Part shown: in pieces, positions 35,294 to 44,573 of the stretch
Position numbering within the stretch: the stretch's first letter is position 1
Layout: each line of letters begins with the position of its first letter
Assembly (NCBI GenBank): GCA_949372605.1
Contig: CASIAE010000017.1
Location: forward strand, 1-50,395
Source of the DNA: an uncultured Flavobacteriaceae bacterium
GTDB lineage: Bacteria; Bacteroidota; Bacteroidia; Flavobacteriales; Flavobacteriaceae
Length of the DNA: 50,395 nt
Direction: 5' to 3'
Notes under the pieces: generated by a model
What the model was told of the DNA's origin: nothing
Databases searched by the model: none
What the model saw: only the letters and a program-made list of their open reading frames with translations
Translations under genes and position numbers: made by a program

Positions 35294-36583
35294 TTGAAAT
35301 CCAATAAGAAAGTTTTAATTTTTACTTATTACTGGCCTCCCTCTGGAGGATCGGGAGTTCAACGCTGGATGTATTTTGCCAAATATTTAAAAAAACTAGG
35401 CTGGGAACCTATTATTATAACCGTCGATGAACAGCAAGCTTCCTATCCTGTTTGGGACGAAAGCTTGTTGGAAGAAGTTGCAGACATTAGGGTAATCAAA
35501 ACAACTACCCGCGAACCCTTGCGATGGTATTCTCTGCTTACTTCAGGAAACTCTCAAAAAGGATTGCCACAAGGAGAAGTAAAACGCCAGAGCTTGTTGG
35601 GAAAACTAGCCACCTACATTCGTGGGAACTATTTTATCCCCGATGCTCGAAAAGGCTGGGTATCTTTTGCCGTAAAAGCAGCTCAAAAAGTATTAAAAGA
35701 AGAATCTATTTCCCATTTAATTTCGACGGGTCCTCCCCATTCTACACACTTGGTAGGACTTCAACTGAAAGCTCAGTTTGACTTAAACTGGTGGGTCGAT
35801 TTTCGTGATCCGTGGACAGAAATTTTTTATAGCAAGGATTTATATCGTTCTCAAAAAGCAATTCAAAAAGATGCGCTTTTGGAAAATAAAGTACTCCAAA
35901 CTGCAAATGGTGTTTTGACCACTGTAGGTGGGGCACTTCACAATCAACTTAGCGTCAAAGCTCCGAATCAAAACTTTGTTTCTATACCCAACGGCTATGA
36001 TGTCCAATTGATGCAAGAAGTTCAAGCAACAAAACCCAAGGAGGTATTCCATGTCGTTTACACGGGTTTATTGACCCAAAATCAAGCCTATGATTCGGTA
36101 CTCCATGCTTTAAATAATATAGCCGATCAACAGGCTATCCGATTTTCTTTAGCCGGAAAGATCGCTCCAGAAATTATTACAAACATTCGAGCTGCTCTTC
36201 CGAAAGTTGAGGTGGTTTATCAAGGTTATTTGTCTCATAAAGAAGCCATTGGTTTGATGAAAAGCGCGCATCTTTTGTTAAACTTTATTTTTACGGGGGC
36301 TCAAACTCAGATGATTTCTGGAAAATTACTAGAGTATATGGCGACTCATGTTCCTGTATTATCCATCGGTGATCCAAATTCAGAGGCAGGAAAATTTATT
36401 TCCAAGGGGTCTTTTGCCAAAATGTTGGATGCTAACGATCGAGATGGAATTCAAACATTTGTCGGTCAGCTTGCTGCTAAAAAAGAAACACTACGAAATG
36501 ACTTTCCAAACATTGAATCTTGGAGTCGAGAAGTCTTGACCCAGCGACTGGTAAAGGAAGTGTTTTTGGAGACTAAGTATTGA
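35294..36583 (+). CDS. glycosyltransferase family 4-like protein
   Basis: 429 residues, start TTG at 35294. GT-B fold: N-terminal YYWPPSGGSGVQRWMYFAKYL, the donor region (YTGLLTQNQAYDSVLHAL, about 255-272) and LLEYMATHVPVLSIGDPNSEAG. Sugar donor and acceptor are unknown; a role in cell-surface polysaccharide is likely. It lies 36 nt after the SUF operon and may be read through from it. Confidence 0.88.
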   Translation: MKSNKKVLIFTYYWPPSGGSGVQRWMYFAKYLKKLGWEPIIITVDEQQASYPVWDESLLEEVADIRVIKTTTREPLRWYSLLTSGNSQKGLPQGEVKRQSLLGKLATYIRGNYFIPDARKGWVSFAVKAAQKVLKEESISHLISTGPPHSTHLVGLQLKAQFDLNWWVDFRDPWTEIFYSKDLYRSQKAIQKDALLENKVLQTANGVLTTVGGALHNQLSVKAPNQNFVSIPNGYDVQLMQEVQATKPKEVFHVVYTGLLTQNQAYDSVLHALNNIADQQAIRFSLAGKIAPEIITNIRAALPKVEVVYQGYLSHKEAIGLMKSAHLLLNFIFTGAQTQMISGKLLEYMATHVPVLSIGDPNSEAGKFISKGSFAKMLDANDRDGIQTFVGQLAAKKETLRNDFPNIESWSREVLTQRLVKEVFLETKY

Positions 36584-36600
36584 TAGTTTAATTCCCTTTT

Positions 36601-36729
36601 TTAGGACACCAACCCCAATAAGGTGTCCAGTAATATTCCGAGGAGGATACAACTAACAAAAAAGAGTGGTTTTGTTCTTTGAAAACATAATCCTAGACCA
36701 ATACAAATTGAAACTCCGGTTCGTTTCTT
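36601..36729 (-). pseudogene. possible C-terminal stub of a lost membrane protein
   Basis: On the minus strand a 42-codon frame without a start codon reads VSICIGLGLCFQRTKPLFF, then SCILLGILLDTLLGLVS and a stop at 36601-36603. It is strongly hydrophobic and looks like the end of a membrane protein. An in-frame TAG lies at 36730-36732. The same bases hold a perfect inverted repeat, GGACACC (36604-36610) and GGTGTCC (36622-36628), which may be a hairpin after the glycosyltransferase gene. I do not recognise the family; the stub reading is tentative. Confidence 0.3.
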
Positions 36730-36765
36730 CTAGTTTTCTATTATTAAAATAAAAGGAACGATAAA

Positions 36766-37347
36766 TTATTTATAAAAACTATTTTTCTGTAAGTATACCC
36801 AGCTGGCATGTGGCATTAAGGATTTAACGGATTCACCCTCCTGTAGGATTTTTCTGATATTTTTTGAGGCAAAGTCCAATTTTGGAGCATTGACCAACTG
36901 TATTTTCTCATGATGTAGCAAGTTCTCTGGAAATCCAATTTCATGCGTTCTCGGGTAGACATATATTTGAACGAGATCTAAAATCCGTCGGTATTCTTTC
37001 CACTGATCAAAATGAATCAGATTATCTTCTCCCATAAGTAACACAAATTGATCATTGGGATGGTTTTCATAAAAATATTCTAAAGTGTCAATCGTATAAT
37101 TTGGGGTAGGAAGTAAAAACTCAACATCAATTACTTTTAAACGGGATTGATTCTCCATAGCAAGGCGAACCATTTCCAATCGATGCTGGCCCTCTAGCAA
37201 GACTTCATTCACTTTAAAAGGATTTTGCGGGCTAACTACAAACCAAACTTCATTGAGACCTGTTTGCTGTGAAAAATAATTTCCCAAGCTTAGATGTCCC
37301 TTATGGATTGGATTAAACGACCCAAAATAAAGTCCAATTTTTTTCAT
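36766..37347 (-). CDS. nadD: nicotinate-nucleotide adenylyltransferase
   Basis: 193 residues. N-terminal GLYFGSFNPIHKGHLSLG with the HxGH nucleotidyl-transfer motif, and LLMGEDNLIHFDQWK later. It makes nicotinate adenine dinucleotide from NaMN and ATP. Its start overlaps the gmk stop by 1 nt. Confidence 0.95.
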   Translation of the reverse strand: MKKIGLYFGSFNPIHKGHLSLGNYFSQQTGLNEVWFVVSPQNPFKVNEVLLEGQHRLEMVRLAMENQSRLKVIDVEFLLPTPNYTIDTLEYFYENHPNDQFVLLMGEDNLIHFDQWKEYRRILDLVQIYVYPRTHEIGFPENLLHHEKIQLVNAPKLDFASKNIRKILQEGESVKSLMPHASWVYLQKNSFYK

Positions 37348-37916
37348 TAGGATTTTAAAAAGTGCTCTGCTTTTTCACAAACCTCCTTGATTGCCAAATC
37401 CAAATTATCGTTAATGACAATACTGTCAAATTTCGGAGCAGCATTAAGTTCTTTTTCTGCCTTTGCAACACGCTCTTGTATTTCGGCTTCACTCTCAGTA
37501 CCTCTCGAACGCAATCGCTCCTCTAATACTGCTTTATTGGGTGGCTGAATAAAAAGAGCTAGTGTTTCCTGCGGATATTGGGATTTGATGTTCAATCCTC
37601 CCATCACGTCAATGTCAAAAATCACATGCTTTCCTGCCTCCCAATTTCTTTCTATTTCAGATTTAAGAGTGCCATAATATTTATCGGCATAGACTTCTTC
37701 AAATTCAACAAACTCTTCCCGATCAATCTTATTTTTAAAGTCTTCTGAGCCTAAGAAATAATAATCCTTTCCGTCAACCTCGCCCGCTCTGGGTTTTCTA
37801 GAAGTGGCAGAAATGGAAAAGGATAGAGGCAGGTTTTTTTGCAAAAGCGCATTAACAAGTGTTGTCTTACCACTTCCAGAAGGGGCCGAAAAAACAATCA
37901 GTTTTCCTTTTTTCAA
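37347..37916 (-). CDS. gmk: guanylate kinase
   Basis: 189 residues. P-loop SAPSGSGKTTL at the N-terminus and the GMP-binding SATSRKPRAGEVDGKDY segment (about 36-52). It converts GMP to GDP. It directly abuts yicC (stop and start without a gap). Confidence 0.96.
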   Translation of the reverse strand: MKKGKLIVFSAPSGSGKTTLVNALLQKNLPLSFSISATSRKPRAGEVDGKDYYFLGSEDFKNKIDREEFVEFEEVYADKYYGTLKSEIERNWEAGKHVIFDIDVMGGLNIKSQYPQETLALFIQPPNKAVLEERLRSRGTESEAEIQERVAKAEKELNAAPKFDSIVINDNLDLAIKEVCEKAEHFLKS

Positions 37917-38774
37917 TTATAAAACGTTGAGCAATTGTTCTTTTATTTTTTCCAATTCATCTTTCATCTGCACCACAACTTTTTGAAGTGCGACATGGTT
38001 GGCTTTTGATCCAATGGTGTTGATCTCTCGACCCATTTCCTGAGCGATGAAACCTAACTTCTTACCACTTGAAACAGAAGTATCAAGAGTTTCTGTAAAG
38101 TAATCGATATGTGTTTTCAATCGAACTTTTTCTTCCGTAATGTCATACTTTTCAAGATAGTAAATCAACTCTTGTTCAAAGCGATTTTGGTCGATTTCTA
38201 CTTTCAAGTCATTTAAATTATCCTTGAGTCTATCACTCACTTTTTGAGTTCTTTCGGGATCAATTTCCTCGGCTTCAGCCAATAAATTTCTCAGTGCTTC
38301 TAAGCGTTTTAAGAATTCAATTTCAAGAGTTTTCCCTTCGTCAAGACGGTGCGAGTTTAGATGCTTCACAGCGACATTCAACAAATCTTTAATAGCAATC
38401 ACCTCCAAATCATTTAAATCTTCAAGATCAGTTTTTAAGACATCTGGAAGTCGCATGGCAACTTTTAAGAGTTCGAACCGATTTCCATCTTGTATCTGAC
38501 TGAGCTGGTCAATGTATTGATTAACAGTATTGACGTTAATTGTCTTTGCATTGGACAGGTTTGTGTTTTCAATATGTAATGACAGGTCCACCTTCCCTCT
38601 TACGAGGGCTTCTCCTATCGTCTTTTTTAATTGATTTTCAATCTCTTTGAGATGATAAGGAAGCCTTGTATTAAGGTCTAAACTTTTACTATTTAAAGAC
38701 CTTAATTCTACAGAAATATTTTTATTATCGAATTGCCTTTCGGCTTTTCCGAAGCCAGTCATTGATTGAATCAT
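37917..38774 (-). CDS. yicC: YicC family endoribonuclease
   Basis: 285 residues. It starts MIQSMTGFGKAE and has RSLNSKSLDLNTRLP, with the C-terminal GKKLGFIAQEMGREINTIGSKA (about 238-259) characteristic of YicC/YloC. The family is now known as an endoribonuclease; the target is not readable here. It starts 8 nt after the DUF1080 gene stop. Confidence 0.93.
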   Translation of the reverse strand: MIQSMTGFGKAERQFDNKNISVELRSLNSKSLDLNTRLPYHLKEIENQLKKTIGEALVRGKVDLSLHIENTNLSNAKTINVNTVNQYIDQLSQIQDGNRFELLKVAMRLPDVLKTDLEDLNDLEVIAIKDLLNVAVKHLNSHRLDEGKTLEIEFLKRLEALRNLLAEAEEIDPERTQKVSDRLKDNLNDLKVEIDQNRFEQELIYYLEKYDITEEKVRLKTHIDYFTETLDTSVSSGKKLGFIAQEMGREINTIGSKANHVALQKVVVQMKDELEKIKEQLLNVL

Positions 38775-38782
38775 GTGGGTGT

Positions 38783-39523
38783 TTAAAGTTCTCTAATTTT
38801 AATATTTCTGTAAGAAACCATATCTCCATGATCTTGAAGACCAATTTTTCCAGTTTTGAATTTAGCAAAGTATTCCCATTCAGAAAATTTTGAATTGGCA
38901 ACTAAGTTGTCCCAGCCCTCACCAGAAACAGGAAAGGTAACGATCTCAACACCGTTTTGAGTAACACTTCCTTGGTTGGTTTTGTGATTGATCATCACAA
39001 CAATATGATTCCATTCTCCGGCAACTTTACAAACATCCTTAGTCGGTTGTACCATATCGTATAAGGCACCCGCTTGGTGAAATTTAGGATTGGCCAAAGC
39101 ATCAGGGTGACGCTCGTTGTCCAAGACCTGGATTTCTGGGCCCGTTGAGTAGGGCTTTCCATAGGCTTCTCCTTCATTAACCGCCCAAAAGACTCCACTG
39201 TTTCCTCCTTCTGAAATGTTCCACTCTAAAGAAAGCTCAAAACTGGTAAACTCCTTGTTAGTAACGATATCATCATTTTCTTTTTTACTTGATTTAAGCG
39301 CTGGATCGAAAACCATTGCACCATCGACAATTGACCAAGCAGCACTCATCACCGTGCTATTGTATTTGTGCCATCCGTCAAAAGATTTGCCGTCAAAAAG
39401 GCTTGTCCATTCTGGGATCGCTTCCACTATTGGAGCTTCAACAATATCAACTGATTTTTTTTTTGGTGCCTGCTTGCAAGCGAATAATAATGCAACTGTA
39501 CTGATTAATAATAACTTTTTCAT
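38783..39523 (-). CDS. DUF1080 (3-keto-disaccharide hydrolase family) lipoprotein
   Basis: 246 residues. Lipobox LLFAC (Cys16), so periplasmic or outer-membrane-anchored. The domain begins EWTSLFDGKSFDGWHK and has the concanavalin-like features GNSGVFWAV, GPEIQVLDNE and GEWNHIVVMIN, ending in SYRNIKIREL. Members cleave glycosidic bonds of 3-keto sugars by beta-elimination. It lies 11 nt after the isomerase-like gene upstream on the minus strand, in the sugar-oxidation cluster. Confidence 0.9.
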   Translation of the reverse strand: MKKLLLISTVALLFACKQAPKKKSVDIVEAPIVEAIPEWTSLFDGKSFDGWHKYNSTVMSAAWSIVDGAMVFDPALKSSKKENDDIVTNKEFTSFELSLEWNISEGGNSGVFWAVNEGEAYGKPYSTGPEIQVLDNERHPDALANPKFHQAGALYDMVQPTKDVCKVAGEWNHIVVMINHKTNQGSVTQNGVEIVTFPVSGEGWDNLVANSKFSEWEYFAKFKTGKIGLQDHGDMVSYRNIKIREL

Positions 39524-39534
39524 TTAATTAGTTT

Positions 39535-40587
39535 TTAAAGGTTTAATATTTTTTTAAGGTGTTTTTCATCAATTTCAGAACCTGCAAAATCATCGAAAGT
39601 TTTTTGAGTAGCTTCAATAATATGCGACTGAATGAAAGGCGCTCCTTCGCGGGCTCCTTGTTCGGGACTTTTTATACAGCACTCCCATTCCATCACTGCC
39701 CAAACATCACATCCATATTCTGTGAGTTTGGTAAAAATACTTTTAAAGTCAATCTGACCATCGCCCAGTGATCGATATCTTCCGGCGCGATCAATCCAAT
39801 CTCCATAACCTCCAAAAGCTCCTTTCTTTCCATTTGGTCGGAACTCAGAATCTTTTACGTGAAAGGATTTTATAAATGAATGATAATGATCGATATACTC
39901 CAGATAATCTAATTGTTGTAATACAAAATGACTGGGGTCATAAAGGATGTTTACACGTTTGTGATTTCCAGTTTCTTTTAAGAAACGTTCAAAAGTCACC
40001 CCATCATGAAGGTCCTCTCCTGGGTGAATTTCATAACAAACATCTACTCCGTTTTCATCAAAAGTGTCTAGTATGGGCAACCATCTTTTAGCCAATTCTT
40101 TAAATCCCATTTCAACCAAACCCACTGGCCTTTGAGGCCAAGGATGCCATGTGTGCCAGAGTAGTGCCCCCGAAAATGTTGCATGTGCATTCAGACCTAA
40201 TCGGCGAGAAGCAATCGCTGCATTTTTTAAGGTTTTAATGGCCCATTCGGTTCTGGCTTTAGGATTGTTTTTATAAGCATCAGGCGCAAAATTATCAAAC
40301 ATCAAATCATAGGCTGGGTGAACAGCAACCAACTGACCTTGAAGGTGGGTTGACAGTTCTGTGATTTCAAGTCCATAGGAATTGACTTTACCTTTGAGTT
40401 CATCACAATAAGTTTGACTTTCAGCGGCCTTGTCTAGGTCAATAAGAAAGGTTTCCCATGTTGGAATTTGAATTCCTTTATATCCTAGATCGGCAGCCCA
40501 TTTGCACATACCATCAAGGGTGTTGAAAGGAGCTTCTTTATCGACAAACTGAGCTAAAAAAACCGCTGGCCCTTTTATTGTTTTCAT
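39535..40587 (-). CDS. sugar phosphate isomerase/epimerase-like TIM-barrel protein (cytoplasmic)
   Basis: 350 residues from ATG 40587; this ATG overlaps the upstream stop as ATGA, which supports this start. AP-endonuclease-2-type TIM barrel with metal-ligand regions CYEIHPGED, NILYDPSHFVLQ, FHVKDSEF and VMEWECC. No signal peptide. Members act as isomerases, epimerases or keto-sugar lyases/hydratases. Its coupling with the Gfo/Idh oxidoreductase suggests both act on one keto-sugar. Confidence 0.88.
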   Translation of the reverse strand: MKTIKGPAVFLAQFVDKEAPFNTLDGMCKWAADLGYKGIQIPTWETFLIDLDKAAESQTYCDELKGKVNSYGLEITELSTHLQGQLVAVHPAYDLMFDNFAPDAYKNNPKARTEWAIKTLKNAAIASRRLGLNAHATFSGALLWHTWHPWPQRPVGLVEMGFKELAKRWLPILDTFDENGVDVCYEIHPGEDLHDGVTFERFLKETGNHKRVNILYDPSHFVLQQLDYLEYIDHYHSFIKSFHVKDSEFRPNGKKGAFGGYGDWIDRAGRYRSLGDGQIDFKSIFTKLTEYGCDVWAVMEWECCIKSPEQGAREGAPFIQSHIIEATQKTFDDFAGSEIDEKHLKKILNL

Positions 40588-41723
40588 TGATTTTCCATGC
40601 TGACCCATACGTTTCCATTTTTATTTGATTCAACAACTTTTTCGATAAATAGCATTCCACGGACACCATCTTTCATGGTTGGAAATTCTCCATCATAAAA
40701 ATCTTCTCCTCGAATCGCCTTGGCGACTCCTTTGTAAATATTACCCATAGCATCAAAAATTCCTTCGGGGTGTCCACCAGGCAATTTTGTTCCGTCAGCT
40801 CCAATCTCAGAGACATATGCGTTTCCAGGCTTGATTACCCTTCTTGGCTCGTCATCCTTTAAATGGTACAAATAATTTGGGTTTTCTTGCTCCCATCTGA
40901 AAGCGCCTTTTTTACCGTAAATGGCGACTGTGATGTTATTTTCATCTCCAGTAGCGATCTGACTTGCTCGAAGAACTCCTTTGAATTTATCAGAAAAACG
41001 AATTAAAACTGTTCCATCTATGTCTAAAGTATTGTCTTCATATAAATTGTTTAAATCAGAAAGCAATGATTTGATTTCCATTCCAGTAAGATATTCGGCC
41101 ATTTGAAAAGCGTGTGTTCCTATGTCTCCCATACAAGAACTGATTCCTGCTTTTTTAGGATCTAATCTCCAGACAGTTTTACGCATCTCAGGATCGTGAA
41201 TTACAGGATTAATCCAGCCTTGGTAGTATTGAACATCTATTTTATGTATTTCTCCCAATTCTCCAGCCGCAATCATATGTTTCATATGACGAACCAACGG
41301 ATAGCCCGTATAGGTGTAGGTGACAGCAAAAATGGCGTTGTACTTTTTCTGAAGTGACTCGAGTTCTTTAGCTTCCTCATAGGAAGTAGTCAAAGGCTTT
41401 TCGCAAATAACATTAAAACCATTTTCCAAAAGCTTTTTAGCCATAGGGAAATGTAAAAAATTAGGAGTTAAAACAGAAACTACTTCTATACGCTCATCCA
41501 AAGGCTTACTTATTTCAGTTTCAATAAATTGATCAAAATTTTTGTACACACGATCAGTATTTATCCCAATTTGTTTGGCGAATTTTATATTTTCTTCATA
41601 GTCGGGATTGAAAACACCCCCCACAATTTCATAACGATCAAACATGTAGGAAGCTACACGATGTAATATCCCGATTAGGGAATCGCCTCCCCCTCCAATA
41701 ATACCAAGTCTAATTTTATTCAT
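40584..41723 (-). CDS. Gfo/Idh/MocA family oxidoreductase
   Basis: 379 residues. NAD(P)-binding GIIGGGGDSLIG (7-18), catalytic-Lys motif CEKPL (Lys109) and MGDIGTHAFQMAEYLTG. No signal peptide, so it works in the cytoplasm with NAD(H) or NADP(H). A sugar 3-dehydrogenase or 3-keto-sugar reductase fits the neighbours. It overlaps the isomerase start by 4 nt and lies 100 nt downstream of a lipoprotein isomerase gene. Confidence 0.92.
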   Translation of the reverse strand: MNKIRLGIIGGGGDSLIGILHRVASYMFDRYEIVGGVFNPDYEENIKFAKQIGINTDRVYKNFDQFIETEISKPLDERIEVVSVLTPNFLHFPMAKKLLENGFNVICEKPLTTSYEEAKELESLQKKYNAIFAVTYTYTGYPLVRHMKHMIAAGELGEIHKIDVQYYQGWINPVIHDPEMRKTVWRLDPKKAGISSCMGDIGTHAFQMAEYLTGMEIKSLLSDLNNLYEDNTLDIDGTVLIRFSDKFKGVLRASQIATGDENNITVAIYGKKGAFRWEQENPNYLYHLKDDEPRRVIKPGNAYVSEIGADGTKLPGGHPEGIFDAMGNIYKGVAKAIRGEDFYDGEFPTMKDGVRGMLFIEKVVESNKNGNVWVSMENQ

Positions 41724-41823
41724 ATTTATTTTAAGTTTTGTATTTCATAAAGGAGTAAAAATATGATTTTTTTTTGAAAGCCAAAGTCACTAAAGACCCC
41801 TAAGTTGCATTCAGAAGAGTAGG

Positions 41824-42786
41824 TTACATTAACTTTAAAAGCAAATCCCGTGTCGCCAATATTCCTTCTTCTTCACTGAGGCGGCTTCCTTCATATTCTA
41901 TTCCGATGTACTGGTCATATCCATTACTTTTGACAATAGAAATTAACCTTTGATAATCCAAAGTAGTTTCACTTCCTTCACCATCAAAGTCATATGATTT
42001 GGCACTAACCGCAAATGCTTTTGGCATCATTTCGGCGATTCCTTTGTAATTATCATAAGATTCAACGCATGGGGCATCCCATAGTTCATTATTTTCTCGT
42101 TTTAAACAAAAATTTCCAAAATCAGGAAGCGTGCCACAGTTTTTCATATTTACTTCATTGATGAGTTCCATTAAAAGGGCTGCATTGGAAGATAAATAAC
42201 CATGATTTTCTACGATAATATTTACATTCAATGGAAGTGCATATTCAGACAGTTTAATTAGACTGAGTTTAGAATAACTTTTCCAAAGCTCAGGATCAGT
42301 CTCGCCAAACAAGTTGATTCTGATTGAATGGCAACCCATCTCTGCCGCTGCATTAATCCATTTTTTATGATTTTTTATTGCAGTTAGCCTTTCCTCTTCG
42401 TTTTGAGTTGCTAAATTCCCTTCCTCATCAACCATAATCAAAATATTTTTCAATCCAAATTTAGCCGAAAGCTCATTATTTTTTTGAATAAACAATTTGA
42501 TTGCTGCGTCCTGATTATCACTTTTGGTAACATCAGTGTATAACTGACTTACATACTCCAAGCCTTCAAAACCCCATTTGCTTGCCAAAGACGCAAATTC
42601 ATAAGGGGAAATCTTATCTTCTCTGATCATCTTATTGATTGACCATTGTGCCAAAGATATTTTATAGGCTGGAGCATCAATTTCAGTTGTCTTTTTAGCC
42701 GATATATTTTTACAAGAACTCAGGCCAAGTAAAGTTGCTCCAACCCCGATGAGAACGATCGCTTTTAGTCCATTTATTTTTTTCAT
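41824..42786 (-). CDS. isomerase/epimerase-like TIM-barrel lipoprotein (periplasmic)
   Basis: 320 residues. Signal peptide with lipobox GLSSC (Cys25). TIM-barrel domain with SLAQWSINKMI, NIIVENHGYLSSN, TLPDFGNFCLKR and YIGIEYEGSRLSEEEG; several His, Glu and Asp could hold a metal. It is a second member of the same broad superfamily as the cytoplasmic protein, but exported. It is divergent from the GMC dehydrogenase gene, sharing an 85-nt gap. Confidence 0.87.
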   Translation of the reverse strand: MKKINGLKAIVLIGVGATLLGLSSCKNISAKKTTEIDAPAYKISLAQWSINKMIREDKISPYEFASLASKWGFEGLEYVSQLYTDVTKSDNQDAAIKLFIQKNNELSAKFGLKNILIMVDEEGNLATQNEEERLTAIKNHKKWINAAAEMGCHSIRINLFGETDPELWKSYSKLSLIKLSEYALPLNVNIIVENHGYLSSNAALLMELINEVNMKNCGTLPDFGNFCLKRENNELWDAPCVESYDNYKGIAEMMPKAFAVSAKSYDFDGEGSETTLDYQRLISIVKSNGYDQYIGIEYEGSRLSEEEGILATRDLLLKLM

Positions 42787-42871
42787 AATGCTATTTTATA
42801 GTTTAATTAAGACAAATTACGATAAAATATATATACTTTTATTATGCAAAAAATAAACAATAAATTAATTT

Positions 42872-44563
42872 ATGGAAAACACTTACGATGCAATTGTTGT
42901 TGGAACTGGCATAAGTGGTGGCTGGGCGGCAAAAGAACTTTGTGAGAAGGGTCTTAAAACATTGGTTCTAGAAAGAGGAAGAATGCTAAAACATGTTGAA
43001 GACTATACAACCGCTCACAAAGATCCTTGGGATTATAAAGCAGGGGACAAAATCACCAAAGAAATTCGCAAGAAGCAACCCAAACAAAGTCGAACTAATT
43101 ATGTCAACACTGAGTCATCATCACATTTATTTGTTGATGACAATGAGCATCCTTATAATGAGGTAAAAAGTTTTGATTGGATTCGAGGCTATCACCTTGG
43201 CGGAAGATCGCTAATGTGGGGAAGGCAAAGTTATCGTCTGAGTGATTTTGATTTTGGAGCAAATGCAAAAGATGGTGTCGCCGTGGATTGGCCCATTAGA
43301 TATAAAGACTTATCTCCATGGTATGATTATGTAGAAGAATATGTGGGAATTAGCGGAGAAAAACTAGGCTTACCTCAATTGCCAGATGGTAAATTTTTAA
43401 AACCGATGGAGATGAATTGTGTTGAAAATTCATTTAAAAACTCCATCGCAGAAAAATATGATGATCGAGTAATTACCATGGGCCGAGTTGCTAATATTAC
43501 TGAGGGAACAAAACCTGGGTTGGGAAGAATGACTTGTCAATATAGGAACCGATGCAGAAGAGGGTGTCCATTTGGCGCATATTTTAGCAGTAACTCCTCC
43601 ACGCTTCCTGCTGCAGAAGCAACAGGAAACATGACCTTAAAAACGAATTCTGTTGTTTATGAAGTGACGTATGATGCCGATAAAAAAAGGGCTACAGGGG
43701 TTAAAGTAATTGATTCTGAAACGAATCAGACCTATGAGTTTAAAGCCAAAGTGATTTTCTTATGCGCTTCGACAATTGCCTCAACATCAATATTAATGCA
43801 ATCGACCTCTGATCGTTTTCCTAATGGAATGGGGAATGATTCCGGAGAGTTAGGACACAATTTAATGGATCATCACTTTCGTTTGGGTGCTTCTGCAACT
43901 TATGATGGTTTTAAAGATAAATACTATACGGGAAAAAGACCTAATGGAATATACATCCCTAGATTTAGAAACCTGGGAGGAAGTACCAACCAAAAAGAAT
44001 TCATAAGAGGTTATGGTTATCAAGGAGGTGCAAGTAGATCGGACTGGAGTGAGAATATCAAAGAAATGGCTTATGGTGCTGACTTGAAAAAAACGATAAT
44101 GGAGCCCGGAGACTGGAAGATGGGGATGACTGGTTTTGGTGAAACACTTCCTTATCATGAAAACAAAATGTATTTAGACAATGAGAAGAAAGATAAATGG
44201 GGTCTAGCTACTGTTACTTTTGATGCAGAATTTAAGGAAAACGAATTCGCAATGCGTAAAGACATAAAACAGCAAGCCGCTGAAATGTTGGAAGCTGCAG
44301 GATTTAAAAATGTTAATGAATTTGATAAAGGATCTACCCTTGGTTTAGGAATTCACGAAATGGGTACAGCCAGAATGGGGCACGATCCCAAAACATCTGT
44401 ATTAAATAGAAATAATCAACTTCATACTGTTCCCAATGTATATGTTACGGATGGGGCTGCAATGACCTCGGCTGGAAATCAAAATCCTTCTCTGACCTAT
44501 ATGGCTTTGACTGCCAGAGCTGCAGACCATGCCGTCAGAGAATTAAAAAAAATGAACCTTTAA
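42872..44563 (+). CDS. GMC family FAD oxidoreductase (sugar dehydrogenase subunit)
   Basis: 563 residues. FAD-binding GTGISG (11-16), LGGRSLMWGRQSYR, a Cys-rich CRRGCPFGAYF segment, and the C-terminal HEMGTARMGHDP and NQNPSLTYMA with the catalytic His/Asn region. Oxidises a sugar or alcohol. It has no signal peptide, although its partner carries a Tat-like signal, so it may be exported together with it. A TACTTTTA element at 42834-42841 may be its promoter. It resembles the catalytic subunit of glucoside 3-dehydrogenase or gluconate dehydrogenase. Confidence 0.92.
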   Translation: MENTYDAIVVGTGISGGWAAKELCEKGLKTLVLERGRMLKHVEDYTTAHKDPWDYKAGDKITKEIRKKQPKQSRTNYVNTESSSHLFVDDNEHPYNEVKSFDWIRGYHLGGRSLMWGRQSYRLSDFDFGANAKDGVAVDWPIRYKDLSPWYDYVEEYVGISGEKLGLPQLPDGKFLKPMEMNCVENSFKNSIAEKYDDRVITMGRVANITEGTKPGLGRMTCQYRNRCRRGCPFGAYFSSNSSTLPAAEATGNMTLKTNSVVYEVTYDADKKRATGVKVIDSETNQTYEFKAKVIFLCASTIASTSILMQSTSDRFPNGMGNDSGELGHNLMDHHFRLGASATYDGFKDKYYTGKRPNGIYIPRFRNLGGSTNQKEFIRGYGYQGGASRSDWSENIKEMAYGADLKKTIMEPGDWKMGMTGFGETLPYHENKMYLDNEKKDKWGLATVTFDAEFKENEFAMRKDIKQQAAEMLEAAGFKNVNEFDKGSTLGLGIHEMGTARMGHDPKTSVLNRNNQLHTVPNVYVTDGAAMTSAGNQNPSLTYMALTARAADHAVRELKKMNL

Positions 44564-44573
44564 TTAATTTGAG

